From Podospora comata (lineage: Eukaryota; Ascomycota; Sordariomycetes; Sordariales; Podosporaceae), in NCBI GenBank assembly GCA_017354895.1, contig CP071496.1, positions 1,550,001 through 1,614,000 on the forward strand: a stretch of 64,000 nucleotides of DNA. The letters run 5' to 3'. Shown piece by piece: positions 11,101-22,228 of this stretch. A program made the translations under genes and the position numbers. Below the pieces are notes generated by a model. It had not been told where the DNA came from. It did no database searches and worked only from the letters and a program-made list of their open reading frames with translations. The first letter of the stretch is position 1. Each line of letters opens with the position of its first letter.

Positions 11101-13160
11101 CAGAATACGCCGGCGTTGTGACCAAGATCGGTGCCGCAGTGGATGGTCTGTCTGTTGGGGATCGTGTCTATGGTGTCGGCAGAGGCCAGTTTGGAAACTA
11201 CACGAGAGTTCCTGCCGCATTTGCACAAAAGCTCGAGCCAGGAGACATTCTCACCGAGATGGCTACGATGCCACTGGTGTACATGACAACCATCTATGCC
11301 TTTGACTATGTGGCACGGCTTAGAAAAGGCCAGAAGGTGTTGCTACAGTCTGCCACAGGCGGGCTGGGCTTGGCGGCTATTCAGGTTGCGCGGGCTCGGG
11401 GTGCCGATGTATTCGCTACTGTTGGCACTGCTGAAAAGGTCTCCTTCCTTGTTGACACTGTGGGTATCCCGGCAGATCACATCTTTTCCTCTCGGGACCC
11501 TACGGCGCTATCTAATGCTGCCAAAGCAACCGGCAGGGGCGGCTTTGATGTCATTCTCAGTACGGTTGTCGGAGGAGATTTCCTGTGCGAATCCCTTAAA
11601 GCGCTGGCTCCCATGGGACATCTTGTCGACGTTGGTCGGCTCGACGTACTTGAAGCCAAGGACATTGGCTTGGAGCACTTCCAGAGGAACGCCACTCTGA
11701 CCTCGTTCGATCTTAATGTCCTCCTGGACAATGATCCAGAGCTTGGACGCGAGTTGATGCAGACAGTCAATGACCTTTATCGATGGAACGTTATTGCGCC
11801 GATTCGCCCCTTTGCCGTTCACGATGTGTCGGATCTCGACCGAGTCTTGGTGGGCCTGTCCAGGGGCACGCACATTGGAAAACTGGTGGTGTCATTCGAG
11901 AATCCAGCCTCTCTGATCAAGCTTGTCCAAGAGCCGCCAACAGCGAAGTTCGACTCTGAGGCACGTTATGTTGTCACTGGAGGTCTGGGCGGGCTTGGCC
12001 GAGCCATTATCAAGTGGATGGTCAGTCGTGGCGCTCGTGACTTTGTGGTACTTTCTAGGCGTGGTATCAACACCCCTGCTGCAAAATTGCTGGTAAAGGA
12101 TCTTGAGTCGCAAGGCGTTCGTGTCGAGGCAGCGGTCTGTGATGTGAGCAAGCGAGAGAATGTCGTGAAAGCGGTCCGCAACGCTGCATCGTGCGACCGG
12201 GCTGTCAAAGGAGTGATCCATGCAGCCATGTCATTGACAGATCTCTCGTTCGACAAGCTGAGCATTGATCAATGGCGAGATGGGTTTGCTGCAAAGGCTT
12301 TGGGTACCCTCAACCTGCACGAAGCCACTCTTTCGTTACCTTTGGACTTTTTCGTCATGATCACGTCGACCGAGTCAATCTGGGCACCACCAACTCAAGC
12401 GGCATACATCGCTGCAAACAGCTTTCAGGACTATTTTGCCCGCTACCGTCAACGGCTTGGCCTTCCCGCGTCCACAGTATCATATGGCTTGGTGGCTGAT
12501 GTCAAATCGGACTTCCTTCACAACTCGGTTGGCACAGATGACATGTACGTACGTAACAAGACCATGACAATCACAGAGCATCAGGTCCTCGCCCAGCTGG
12601 AGCCGGCCTTCTTGCCTGCGGAGACAACTTGCTGGGTTGGGCAGGATCAGGACCCGTTGTCGGAGGCCAATATCTTGACATGTCTCGATCCGGTCGGGTT
12701 GGCTGAATTGGCGTCGATGAACGATCATATCCCACGCTGGTATCGCGACGGGCGCGTGTCGGTTATCATGCGGGCAATGAAGGATGCGCAACGACAAGCG
12801 AGCGGGGCAGATGCGGTTCAGGATGGCGCTGGCGGAGCAGGAAAGTCGGCCGTGGCCCGACTGCGGTCGTCATTCTCGGAGGGAATCAAGGGAGGAGCTG
12901 GCGCCCGGGCCAATACGGTCGCGCTCGTGACCGAAGGCGTGATACAGACTGTTGCTGGGATGTTGTTTATCGATGCGTCAACAGTGGACCCTGCCAAGAG
13001 TATTGCCGAGCATGGCGTTGACAGCCTCATCGCGGCTGAACTGCGAAGCTGGTTCCACCAGGCGTTGAAGACGAACCTCAAGATGGGGGAACTGCTGGAC
13101 GCACAGACGAGTATCAAGACACTGGCTGAGAATATTGTAGATGCGGCATTGAAGGAGTAG
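5173..13160 (+). CDS. Highly reducing type I polyketide synthase
   Basis: This iterative PKS builds the carbon backbone. Three exons (5173-5230, 5292-5763, 5828-13160) give 2620 aa. The domains in order are as follows. KS spans about 13-440, with Cys184 in NTACSS, His320 in HGTGT and His362 in GHTEG. AT spans about 582-895, with Ser677 in GHSSG. DH spans about 979-1282, with His1011 in WLGDHRL and Asp1197. C-methyltransferase lies around 1440-1640, with EVGAGTGAGT. ER spans about 1873-2202, with SATGGLGLAAIQ. KR spans about 2223-2415, with VTGGLGGLG and Tyr2370 in YIAAN. ACP lies around 2541-2615, with Ser2576 in GVDSLIA. All catalytic residues are present, so full reduction and alpha-methylation are possible. 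There is no thioesterase, reductase or carnitine-acyltransferase domain, so release needs a partner or pyrone-forming lactonisation. One oddity is Asn instead of the common Asp before the KS Thr-Ala-Cys. The first intron falls inside the N-terminal GMGCR motif, and the frame is seamless across both introns. Confidence 0.96.
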
Positions 13161-13616
13161 GTTGAGCATTCATGTCATTACTTTTCGCAGCGTTAGATAG
13201 ACAGATGAAGTCGTTGAAGCAACTCCTGATGCAACTCCTGATACGATCCTGATGCGATTCCAAATGCGAACTCCTAACCTGCTTCCAATGCTCAGGCGGT
13301 AGCCATCAGAGACTGTCGTGATAAGAACTGCGGCGGGTTCACGTGTTCATCCCAAGCTCGGGCACTCGTAGAACTGGTGTCGGCCGAAGTTGCTCAGGTG
13401 CTCCCGTGCCAAGGCCGGTGATCTACAGGCTTATCCTTCCGCACTTGATCCGAGGCGGGGTGACGCCAAGGCCCTAACACCGATATGGCTTATCCCCGGT
13501 AAGTCCGGCAATGCCATCATAAACTAAAACGTCCACCACCGTCGACAGCAACGCCGCTTTCCATCTTGACACATCCTGCAAACTCTCAACAGAAACGCAA
13601 TTGCGATATCTCCAAA
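13161..13616. promoter_or_regulatory. PKS 3' region and SnoaL-gene promoter
   Basis: 456 bp without a gene, holding the PKS terminator region and the promoter of the SnoaL-like gene. It carries a TCGGCCGA palindrome at 13380-13387. A run of near-repeats of 'actcctgatgc' type lies at about 13222-13270. Confidence 0.5.
13380..13387. promoter_or_regulatory. TCGGCCGA palindrome, candidate operator
   Basis: Third exact copy of the palindrome, 237 bp upstream of the SnoaL-like gene start. Confidence 0.45.
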
Positions 13617-14319
13617 ATGGCTGGTTCATATGATGCTGCGACTTACTTGCTCGACAAGGAAAACATCCGCGACACTGTGATCCGCATGGTGAGTTGCCAG
13701 TGGGTACTCTTTGTCCGGGCAGTGGGAGTTGCTGATGTTCCTTCACGCAACAGATGTTCGCCTTTGACGACGCCGCCACTGAAACATTGATCAATGATGT
13801 TTATGCGCCTGTCATCGAGCTCAGCTACGACAAGCTGTTGCTCGGTGATGAGTTTCATCAGAAGAAGATCTCCAGTGAGGAGTGGGCTAAAAGTCTGGAG
13901 CATATGCATGACAAGTTTGATACGACGGAGCATATTATTCAGTGAGTTTTTCCCATCGCCACGCATAGATGAAGCTGATGATTCCCTCACAGGAACGTTT
14001 TGATTGAGCTGCCGCAGCCGGGGCGTAGGGTGCAGAGGCCAAAAAATGTCAAGGCGAGGGCTATCGCTCATGGGATCTTCTACAAGAGGGATGGGGGGGA
14101 GGGGAGGCCGTGTGTTATGGCTTTGAGGAATGGGGTGAGTCAGTTTCTGTCAGTGTTGAGGTTGCTTGAGTTCGTTGGGTGGCTGATTTTGTGACACGGT
14201 AGGGCTCGTACAAGCTGGAGCTGGTCAGGATCGAGGAGAAGGAGGAGAAGGGGGAGAATCCGTGGCGAATTAGTGGGTTGGATGTCACGCTTGACTGGCA
14301 GGATAGGCCTAGTTCTTGA
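13617..14319 (+). CDS. SnoaL-like (NTF2-fold) small protein
   Basis: Four exons (13617-13688, 13754-13941, 13993-14134, 14203-14319) give 172 aa. The introns are 51-68 bp and the frame is consistent throughout. The N-terminal helix contains DKENIRDTVIRM, followed by FDDAATETLINDVYAPVIELSYD and a C-terminal beta-rich part ending in LDVTLDW. This layout fits the SnoaL_4 / bile-acid dehydratase-like group of the NTF2-like fold, a small cone-shaped barrel used for cyclisation, dehydration and isomerisation of polyketides. I see no motif that fixes the reaction. The gene lies 456 bp behind the PKS on the same strand and convergent with the BBE oxidase, so a role in shaping or releasing the PKS product is likely. 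There is no signal peptide, so it is probably cytosolic. Confidence 0.75.
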
Positions 14320-14695
14320 GGGCCAAATCAATCGTTGTCTCTTTACCCAGCCTCGGCATCTTCTACCTGTGTCTAAAGTATTTTCCGTGGAAAGAAAATG
14401 TTTGGCTGGATGATGAGGTCCGTGTTTGTCTGAGAGAAATGTTAGAGGTACACGACCTTTTCTTTCGAGACGTGAATTACCCACAGTCTGGTTAGGGTTA
14501 GGGGAAGGGATGGGGTAGGAATAGGGATAGGGTATATCATCTGGTGAATATCGGGCCTTGCGATGGGTTAGCGTTAAAGCCGCGATGGTTCTCATGGGGC
14601 GATGCGCGTTTGAAAAGGGGCAACAGTAGATTTTTTTCTGTGTTCCAGCCCCGAAACGGACTCCTGCTACCTATCTAGACCGTGCCTCCGTCTAC
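14320..14695. other. Convergent 3' region with telomere-like repeat
   Basis: 376 bp between the convergent SnoaL-like and BBE genes. It includes two TTAGGG units in a row at about 14491-14505 and further GGGATAGGG-like units to about 14532. This is either an interstitial telomere-like tract or plain G-rich low complexity. No gene is seen. Confidence 0.5.
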
Positions 14696-16466
14696 CTAGC
14701 TCTCCAATGGAACTATGGGGTTGTAATATGCAAACTTATTTAGGGGATCGTACTGTGCCTTGAGGGCACGTAGCTTCTCCAACCGCCATGGTTCATAGCC
14801 GTACATGGACTCCAGCGACTCGTGGCCCGCGGCATAGTTGACGTATGTCGTGGGCTTCCGCCATTCACCTTCGCCTGCGTTCCACAGATCCTCCGTTTCC
14901 CGAGCCCACTGGAAGGCAAAGTCCTCCAGGCCCGAGTTTGGTGGAGGCATGGCGTCGAAGTACCTGCGGTGAGATGTCAATACCGTGGTACAGCGGCAGG
15001 AACTGTTTCACTCACATCAGAAGATTATCGTCACGCAGTGGAAAAGCAGAGTCCTCCGGCTTGCCCCTCAGAACACCCTCAACGGCATAGCCTTCATGGA
15101 CTAGCTTGGTGCCTGACAGCAACGGCTCCTTGGCGACCTTCTTGTTGTACAGGTCATAGAGCTGCCGCTGTACAGTGACGTTGTAGACTTGGAGGCCGGC
15201 TGTGCCTGTGATATGGACCTTGCTCGGTGCACACAAATCTGATTCCAGTCCGCTGATCAAGATGTCTGAGATGGAGGTGAATGGCACATTGCCTTCATCC
15301 ACCGCCACGGGGCCGAGGGCATCGAACGGTGACAGACCCGCTGTGGCATCCTCTTTGGAGCCTCCGTAGATGAATGTCCAGAATATTGTGGCCTGAAGAA
15401 CTGTTAGTGGTAGGCGGCGGTACCTGTGCTGGCCATTATCTCACCTCAGTAGTGCTCACGCTCGGCTCCATGGTGTAAACACCAAACGCCCCTCCCCACG
15501 TCGGCGAAAGGCTACCGTTTGCATGGAACTTATTCAGCTCCTCGAAGAGCGGCTCAACGTGTTTGCCTGTGAAGACGTAGTTCCTGTAGTAGTAAGACGG
15601 GACCGTGACCTGGTAAATCTTCATATCAAAACTGGTGACAATGCCAAAGTTGTGACCGGCGCCTCTCATCGCCCACCACAAGTCGGGATAGGATGTTTCG
15701 CTAACCGTGATGGCTGTTCCATTGGCGAGCACAACGTTCAGGCCGATCAGGTTGTCGGCTATGAGGCCATGGACTCCCTGCTGCACACCGTGACCGCCTC
15801 CCAATGCTGGTCCGACCATGCCGACGCAGGAGCAACTTCCAGTTGCTGAGAGGAGGAGGAACATTGTTAATTTCTAAATAGTCGTTGATTATCAAGGCTA
15901 GGAAACTCACTTGTGGCATAGCCCTCCTTCCAAAGGACGTCAATCGTCTCATAATTCCGCGCCCCAGCCTGAAGCTTAACCGTCATCGCATCCTTGTTGA
16001 TGGAGATGTCTGTCAGACTTCTCACATCGATCTGGATGCCGCTGAACCATCCAACAGTTGACGTTAATGAGTGCCCGCGATTGACAACAAAGAAGTTGAT
16101 ATCATGCTCATTTGCATATTTCACCTAGTTCAAACTGTTTGTTATCTCGCTCTGAGTGGATAGGCAGGGACCGCTTACAATCGTCGGGATATCGTCCTCT
16201 ACCCCGGGTTGAACAACAACCTGCACCTGCGGCACCGCGAAATCTTGATATCGCTCGGTAGCTTCCGGCCAACGGGAGTCATCTGGCCCAAAAATACTGG
16301 CATTCTTGGAAAGCAAAGGGCCGAGCCCTTGCTGGACAGACTCAGACGGCAAGGGGCTCTGTCTTGGAACTGGCATCTGAGCGTAGTCCTTTGGGTTGGT
16401 ATACGCCGCAGCGAGGGCTTGAGTGAGGGTGATGCCCAGTGCAACAAAACAATAGAGCGACGGCAT
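14696..16466 (-). CDS. Secreted BBE-type FAD oxidoreductase of the PKS cluster
   Basis: This is a berberine-bridge-enzyme-like FAD oxidase, a family that oxidises alcohols or C-H bonds with O2 and sometimes controls cyclisation. Five exons (16179-16466, 15911-16124, 15445-15845, 15016-15392, 14696-14963) give 515 aa. A signal peptide (residues 1-20, LYCFVALGITLTQALA) precedes the FAD_binding_4 domain. His114 in NRGHS and Cys172 in GSCSCVG match the two residues that attach FAD covalently in bicovalent BBE enzymes. LGGGHG and GLIADNL follow, and the C-terminal BBE motif reads YDPLNKFAYYNP. In the solanapyrone cluster an enzyme of this class (Sol5) both oxidises an alcohol and performs a Diels-Alder cyclisation, so a similar late oxidation/cyclisation step is the best inference here. 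The gene is convergent with the SnoaL-like gene, and all splice sites are canonical. Confidence 0.92.
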
Positions 16467-17238
16467 CGTTGTGAAAATACAATGCTTGGGCAGATTAGGA
16501 GAAGTCTATGGGGGTCCAGAATTGAACGGGCTGATCAAGATGGTGAGGTGCTTGTAGATGTAGTTACCGACAGGATGGATTCACGACTTTCAGATCCCGC
16601 CGTGGCGGCGGTGTGCGGAACACCGGAAGTGGCCATGGTGGTATTATCCATCGCAGAAGATCGGGTTTGGATTGGGCGTGTTGTTGGTATGGTACGATTT
16701 CGCCCCGAAATATCTCGGCTTTCAACCGAGTAAGCACCAACCAGCTTCTGTTGGTAACGTCAAAGTCTTGGAACGTTCTTAACTCCACCTATCTCCGACC
16801 AGCTGGTCCAGATTCTTCAAAGTGTCATAGGAAAAAGTTAAGGTTATTGCTATTTGAAAGTGAAACTGTAACATATTCGTTACCAGAGAGGTGGCAAAGA
16901 AGATATAAATAACGTCAGGAATGCCCCAGTGAAGCGAATTGAGAAAGTTTTTCTAAAGGGATTGCCGGTACTTGAAAGTTGGTAGATTAGAAATCGATGA
17001 CTTTCGATGTGGGATGGCTTCCTTTTGTAGAAACCTTGGTTAGTAATGAAGCTTTTTCACAATTATTGGTTGGTCGGCGGTTCCAGGTAACAGCACATAT
17101 AAAACCAAGATCCGGAACGGCGGAGAAACGCACATTGCTGTTATGAGGTATGATGTCAAGATCATAGTAGGTATTCATATGTCCTACTTGAGCAAAACTC
17201 CAATTATCCCAAACAGAAGGCCAACGCCCCTATCCAAT
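16467..17238. promoter_or_regulatory. BBE-oxidase promoter and P450 3' region
   Basis: 772 bp without a gene. It contains an inverted repeat CTCGG-N7-CCGAG at 16714-16730, about 250 bp upstream of the BBE start, similar to the cluster palindrome but with spaced half-sites. Confidence 0.45.
16714..16730. promoter_or_regulatory. Spaced CTCGG/CCGAG inverted repeat
   Basis: CTCGG and CCGAG separated by 7 bp in the BBE gene promoter. This is a classical geometry for a Zn2Cys6 dimer, but its function is not shown. Confidence 0.35.
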
Positions 17239-19039
17239 CTACCAGGAATTCACCTTCCGCAACCTGACATAAACCTTCTGCGGCTGTCTCGAAATTCCAT
17301 CAAACCCAGCATAACCCCCCAAAGCCTCTGGAATCTCCAACAACTCAAAATTCCAAACCACCAACGCCATAATTGTTCTAATCTCCAGATGCGCCAGCTT
17401 CCTCCCCCAGCATTGTCTGATACCCATGCCGAATCCCAGCTGCGGTCCCGCGCCTGCATCAAACTCCACACTCCCATCCTCCTTGGTGACAAGCCAGCGC
17501 TCAGGCTCAAACAGCTTCAGATCCTTGGACTCATCCCAACGAGGCCGTCTCTTCGCCGCCTTGGACGTCGGGCTACGAGCATTCTCGTTTACAGGCAGCG
17601 AAGGGGAGAGGTATCCAGGTCCGGCATTGACCATAAAGACCTGGCATCCTTTAGAGATCTTGTAGCCCAGAATTTCGGTGTCTTCCGTAGCCTCTCTTGT
17701 CATGCTGAATGGTGTCAGGCGCAGGGTCTCCTCGATGACCGCCTCAAGGTAAGGAATTCTCGCTCGGCGAAGTTCTTCAAAAGTGGGGAAGCGTTTTTCT
17801 GCAACAGCCTCTGGAAGAGCAGAGTACAGTGCATCGCGGAGTTTAGACTGGGCTTCGGGGTAGCCAGTCAAATACTTGGTAACCCACCCCATTGATCCCC
17901 CTGTGGTATGATGACCGGCGATCATGTCTGCAAAAATCTAGCAGAGGATTTTCGTTAGCACAACCTGCCTTTTGGCTACTTGATGCGGCCACGCTCACCT
18001 CATCGACCATGATGTGACTGTTCAACAGAGGCTCACGCCCTTGTTTCTCAGCTGCAATCTTCTCCCGCATCAGATGGTGCTCCAGAGCTGTCTTGACCTC
18101 GCCCGCTTCAAAATTCCGAATCGCCACGTCGAGCTGCTTGGGGACGACTTGTTCCTTTTGTGAGAAGATCTTCCGGAACCATGGCTGTTGGCTCCACCAC
18201 CAGAAACTGAGTTTGGGCGCCCAGGCAATTGTGGTCTTTTCCAAAACATCAGGTGCGTGATGGACAGCGGCGAGGAATGGCGAGATTGGAGTCTCAGGAA
18301 AGACCACAGGCTCGTCCTTGCTGGCTGGGGGGATTTGCGAGGGCCTCATGTTGGATATCGTCTCCAACTGAGGGTCCGTTGCCGAGTCTGGAATATTTCC
18401 GCCGAAGGCGTAGTGAACCATGGTGTCGAGGGCAGCGTGGTAGTAATCCGACCGCACAGAAAACGGTCTCCCGTCGGCAAGCTTCATCTTTGCCTCGAAA
18501 AGCTTGACGAGCTTCAACCCCTCGCTGTGAAGAAAAGGGCCCATGAAGCTGTTCAGGAAGTGTGGTGCCATCAAGTCTTGCTTGAGGTGGCGGCGGGCTC
18601 GGAAGGTGGGGTCGTTGGTCTTGTACCTCGCATTCCAATCACCCAAAGCGAGGAGCCCGTCGATCAAGAACTGAGGCTTCTCAAACTCGGTGCGGCGCAT
18701 TAAAATGTCCTGAGCTTCGTGGAAATCGCCCACCAGGATCCATGGCTTGGAAAACGGACGGATGAATACTTGGCAGATGGGTTCACCCATTCGTTCGACC
18801 TGATGGGCTAGCCACATGCTAAACTCTCCCGTGACGCTGATTTCCCTGCTCATGGCAGGTGCGTCACCGAACAACGACTTTGTAGCTTCCGTGTTGAACG
18901 GAATGCCGGGGAGCGGTTTGGGAAGCAGCCATTGGTACAGCAAATAAGAACCAAGGACTGTGAGCGAAACAGCCAGCCAGAGTGTGGCTGTTGGCGACAG
19001 GGAGCTAGTAAGCGTCGTATAGATGTTCAGAAGAGCCAT
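17239..19039 (-). CDS. Cytochrome P450 monooxygenase of the PKS cluster
   Basis: The start is the ATG at 19039 (MALLNIYTTL). Two exons (17999-19039 and 17238+1 to 17937) are separated by a 61 bp intron with a GTGCTAACG branch and CTAG acceptor, giving 579 aa. An N-terminal membrane anchor (about residues 12-40) is followed by a proline hinge (LLPKPLPGIP), typical of ER-bound fungal P450s. The I-helix reads AGHHTTG, the EXXR motif is ETLR (residues 417-420), and PERW is present. The heme loop FGMGIRQCWG has Cys523 as iron ligand. All hallmark residues are intact, so this should be an active hydroxylase, epoxidase or desaturase. It sits between the BBE oxidase and the regulator on the same strand, and two TCGGCCGA palindromes lie upstream. 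The substrate is inferred to be the polyketide. Confidence 0.93.
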
Positions 19040-19227
19040 ATTGTAGGAGTTTGCACTGAAGGGCAATGTTAGGGGACGGTTGTGTTGAGCCTAATACAAA
19101 TGCTTCCATATGCAATGGAGAAAGATGAGCAGAAGTCCCAACCCATGATGGCAGCAGTGAAGGTGGTTTCCCGTCAGGCTCGGCGTCAGCACCGATGGCC
19201 CCCACCAGGACCGGAAACCATGCTACG

Positions 19228-19235
19228 TCGGCCGA
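19228..19235. promoter_or_regulatory. TCGGCCGA palindrome, candidate operator
   Basis: Fourth exact copy, 189 bp upstream of the P450 ATG. Confidence 0.45.
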
Positions 19236-19341
19236 TTCATTTCTGTGTTACAACCAGCTTTGCCTGAGCGGGCCCGCTCGAAACGGCTGAGGCCGGGCAC
19301 GCACGAGAGTGAGTTTGAGGGTCAGTTTGAGCCGAGAAATG

Positions 19342-19349
19342 TCGGCCGA
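19342..19349. promoter_or_regulatory. TCGGCCGA palindrome, candidate operator
   Basis: Fifth exact copy, 114 bp beyond the previous one and 303 bp upstream of the P450 ATG. Confidence 0.45.
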
Positions 19350-19937
19350 TATCTGCCGGTCGGAAGGTACCGGCTCGACTGCTCGGAGGGAACGGATGTA
19401 TAGCTTTCAGAGAGAGTAGCACCGAGCCAGAAAATTGATTATCGTCCACCCAACTATTTGTAGGTGCTCAGATGAGGACTACACTAGGAGACGAGGGAGC
19501 TGTGCATGAGCGTGAGGCATATTATTGTGCGTGCACATATGAATCATGTCTGCCCATTTGTGTTTGCATAACCTGCGGGATGTTGCCTCCTTTACAGCTT
19601 CATCAATGGCCAAGGGGCACTTTCGTTTCTACATATCACATATGGTAATCCATGTGTATAATACCTTATCATTTTCACTATGTCATTTCTCTATGGAGAG
19701 CATCGAGCGGCCCAACGCTGCCTATCTCCATTCTATAATGTAGTAGGTAAATAGGTAAGGCAGGCAACAGGCACAACAATACCATTCTTGCTATGACATG
19801 GGGAAAAGACACAGTATCTATTTGCTATTCCAGGATCATCAGCTGAGAGCAGCTTCGTAAGTTTGACATGACCCTATTTCCCAACACCCTAACGCCTGTC
19901 TTGTGTTCATGCAATATTCACGTATAAATCGATATCA

Positions 19938-22228
19938 TCAAAACCAACTAAATACACTCATATCAGTTGTTGGTGTATTCTCAGCCAAGAACTCTACTTC
20001 GGCATAGTCTGGCGTCTGTAGGCAATTCCACGCCTCCGACAGCTGAAGTGCGGGATCAGTGATGACGATTGGGTCGGTATCCAGTCTCATTAGTGTGTTG
20101 GCCTCGCTAACCGTGGTATCACTGATCTTCTCTAACTTTCCAAGAAGGCGTGTGAGCGTTCTTGCGCCCACCTCAGCCATGTGGTTCATATCGGCAAGAG
20201 TTTGTAGTCGGCCCAGCGCACCCCCTACAGCCTGGATGCACTCGTCCTTAGCAACGTCAGTGACGCCTACTCCGAAGGGATCTGAGGACTTCGTCATGCT
20301 GGTAGTGGACCCCCTTCGGAGTGTGGTCTCTGCTTTTGGTGGGAAGTTTCCGTCGGAGCAGAGACACAAAAGGACCACTGCAGCCTCAAAGGTTGGGATG
20401 ATGAGACTAGCATGGCGTGTGTGTGAGCCACCCATCATCAGATGGAGGGCAGAGACACCTTCAAGTAAGTTTAGTGCTATGACGGCCAGCGCTCGCTTGT
20501 GGGATGAGAGCAATATCTGCTTGTAGGCTGGGAGTTGCTGAATCGAGTTGGCCTCCTGAAATAGCGCAGGGCGGAAGTTGTGGCAAAGCGACTCCAGGAT
20601 GGCCATATGAAACATCTGACGCTGTAACGGTAAGGTTGGAAGACGGGCATCCCACTTGTCGCATGTGTCAGGGTAGAGAGCAAAGACAGGTGGTATTTCG
20701 GGGAGAAACTCGCTGCAGAACTTCTCGTATCGTTCCTCTGCAGCAATGGGGTCGTATTCAGTCGCGTTCCCGGAACCATGAGTCCGCCAGAAGTTGGCTA
20801 CCTGTGCCTCGAGCACGCGCTCGGTGAACAGGTCAGGAGCATCAGCTTGAGGGACGTCGTCGAGGCCAAGCACAAGGTGCATTCGAGGCATGGTGTCAGG
20901 GTTCAGTGCGTCTGGTAAGAAAGGGATTTGATCCAGACGTTTAGATAGCACACTGTCCCAGACATAAAGATTGCAAAATGTCCTCCGTCTCATTTCCTTT
21001 TCGAGCTCGTCCATGTTGGGGCTGTAAAAACCTGATGTGGCATCAACATGCAGCCCAATCCTCTGTGCCACTCGAACAGCGCAACTTAGCGCTTCCCAGT
21101 GCCCATTTGTTCGGCCCTGGCACAGGGACCTCAGCCCAGCAAAAGCGACGTGCTGAACCCGTATAAGAGACCCGCGTGCGTCGAGGCGTGAGCAGATTGG
21201 TGTGAGTACATCGGCAATTCTATCACAGGACTTACGGATGTCAGCCAGCGGCACTCCCCTGATGCTGTCGATAGTACAGGTCGGCGAAGGGAGGAACTGA
21301 GAGGCATAGGAACATATCCTGAGAACCAGCACTGCAAACTCGATACCGTAGGCAGTCGATGTCCGCTCCATTTCCCACCATTTCTGATAATGTGAAAGAA
21401 ACCAAGGCGGATATATGAGCTGATCCATCCTGGGTTGAAGCCTTGTCAGCTACTCTTTTGTTGAATAGGTAACGTGGTTGGACAAATTGCATCGGCAGAA
21501 CTTACCAGCTAACCTCCGCGATGAAATACCGTACCAGAAAGTCGAGAATGGAACGATTAGGCATTGAAGCGAACAGCCTTTGGGCTATGATCGCCGTTTC
21601 TTCTGGTACTGGCGCGGGCTCGCTGCTGTGCCCCGTTGTATCGTCATCTGCCCCTAGCTGTGAGGCGTGGTAAGCGTGAGAAAAGACGTCTGACTCGGAC
21701 GCAACTTACCTTTCTCACCAGAGCAATCGTGTTGGATTTGCTATTCTCAAAATACCCGAAAACCTCCGTAAGGGATGTCGGTTCTCTCCCCTCTTTGAGA
21801 CCCCCCCAGTTGATCGTGTCCTGGACTGAAGATGAAGCAGAGGGCCTCCTTTCAGCCTGAGCCTCCTGTTGGCTATCATCTGTTTGGATTTCGTCATCAT
21901 GAAGGTGGTCCTTCTGGGTTTGGGGTGGACTGGGTGGTAATGTAGCTTGAGAAGGGTTGTAGGCGCATTGTTCGGGGCGTCGACGGCGGCTGCAATGGTT
22001 ACATGGATACTGCCGGTTGCACTGTGACGGGATAGCATGTCAGTGAGGACTTGATGCCAAGATTCCCTGGTATGTGCAATTGCAACCAACCTTCTGTTTC
22101 CTGGTGTAACAAGGGATACATGATGAAACCACCCGTTTTCTCTGGCTTGATTGCATTGTCGATTCGGCGTTCAGGGTGCTGAAAGAGGTATCAACTTCAC
22201 CAGGGTCCAGACTCGGTTTCCCCAGCAT
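19938..22228 (-). CDS. Zn2Cys6 transcription factor, likely cluster regulator
   Basis: Four exons (22091-22228, 21710-22021, 21506-21657, 19938-21429) give 697 aa from the ATG at 22228, or 673 aa from an in-frame ATG at 22156 (MQSSQRKRV). The second start fits the family's usual short N-terminus and is equally likely. Splicing the first intron (22022-22090) completes a perfect binuclear zinc cluster, CIPCYTRKQK joined to CNRQYPCNHC and a final Cys eight residues on, with spacing C2C6C5C2C8C. A Pro/Glu-rich linker follows, then the fungal-specific middle homology region (HWEALSCAVRVAQRIGLHVD, then EMRRRTFCNLYVWD). Proteins of this class bind CGG-type inverted repeats as dimers and usually activate their own cluster. 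The cluster-wide TCGGCCGA palindromes are candidate targets. The donor of intron 1 (GTTGGT) is non-consensus. Confidence 0.9.

Larger units (their letters stand above)
19040..19937. promoter_or_regulatory. P450 promoter and regulator 3' region
   Basis: 898 bp without a gene. It holds two exact TCGGCCGA palindromes 189 and 303 bp upstream of the P450 start. The distal half is AT-rich with no feature. Confidence 0.5.
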
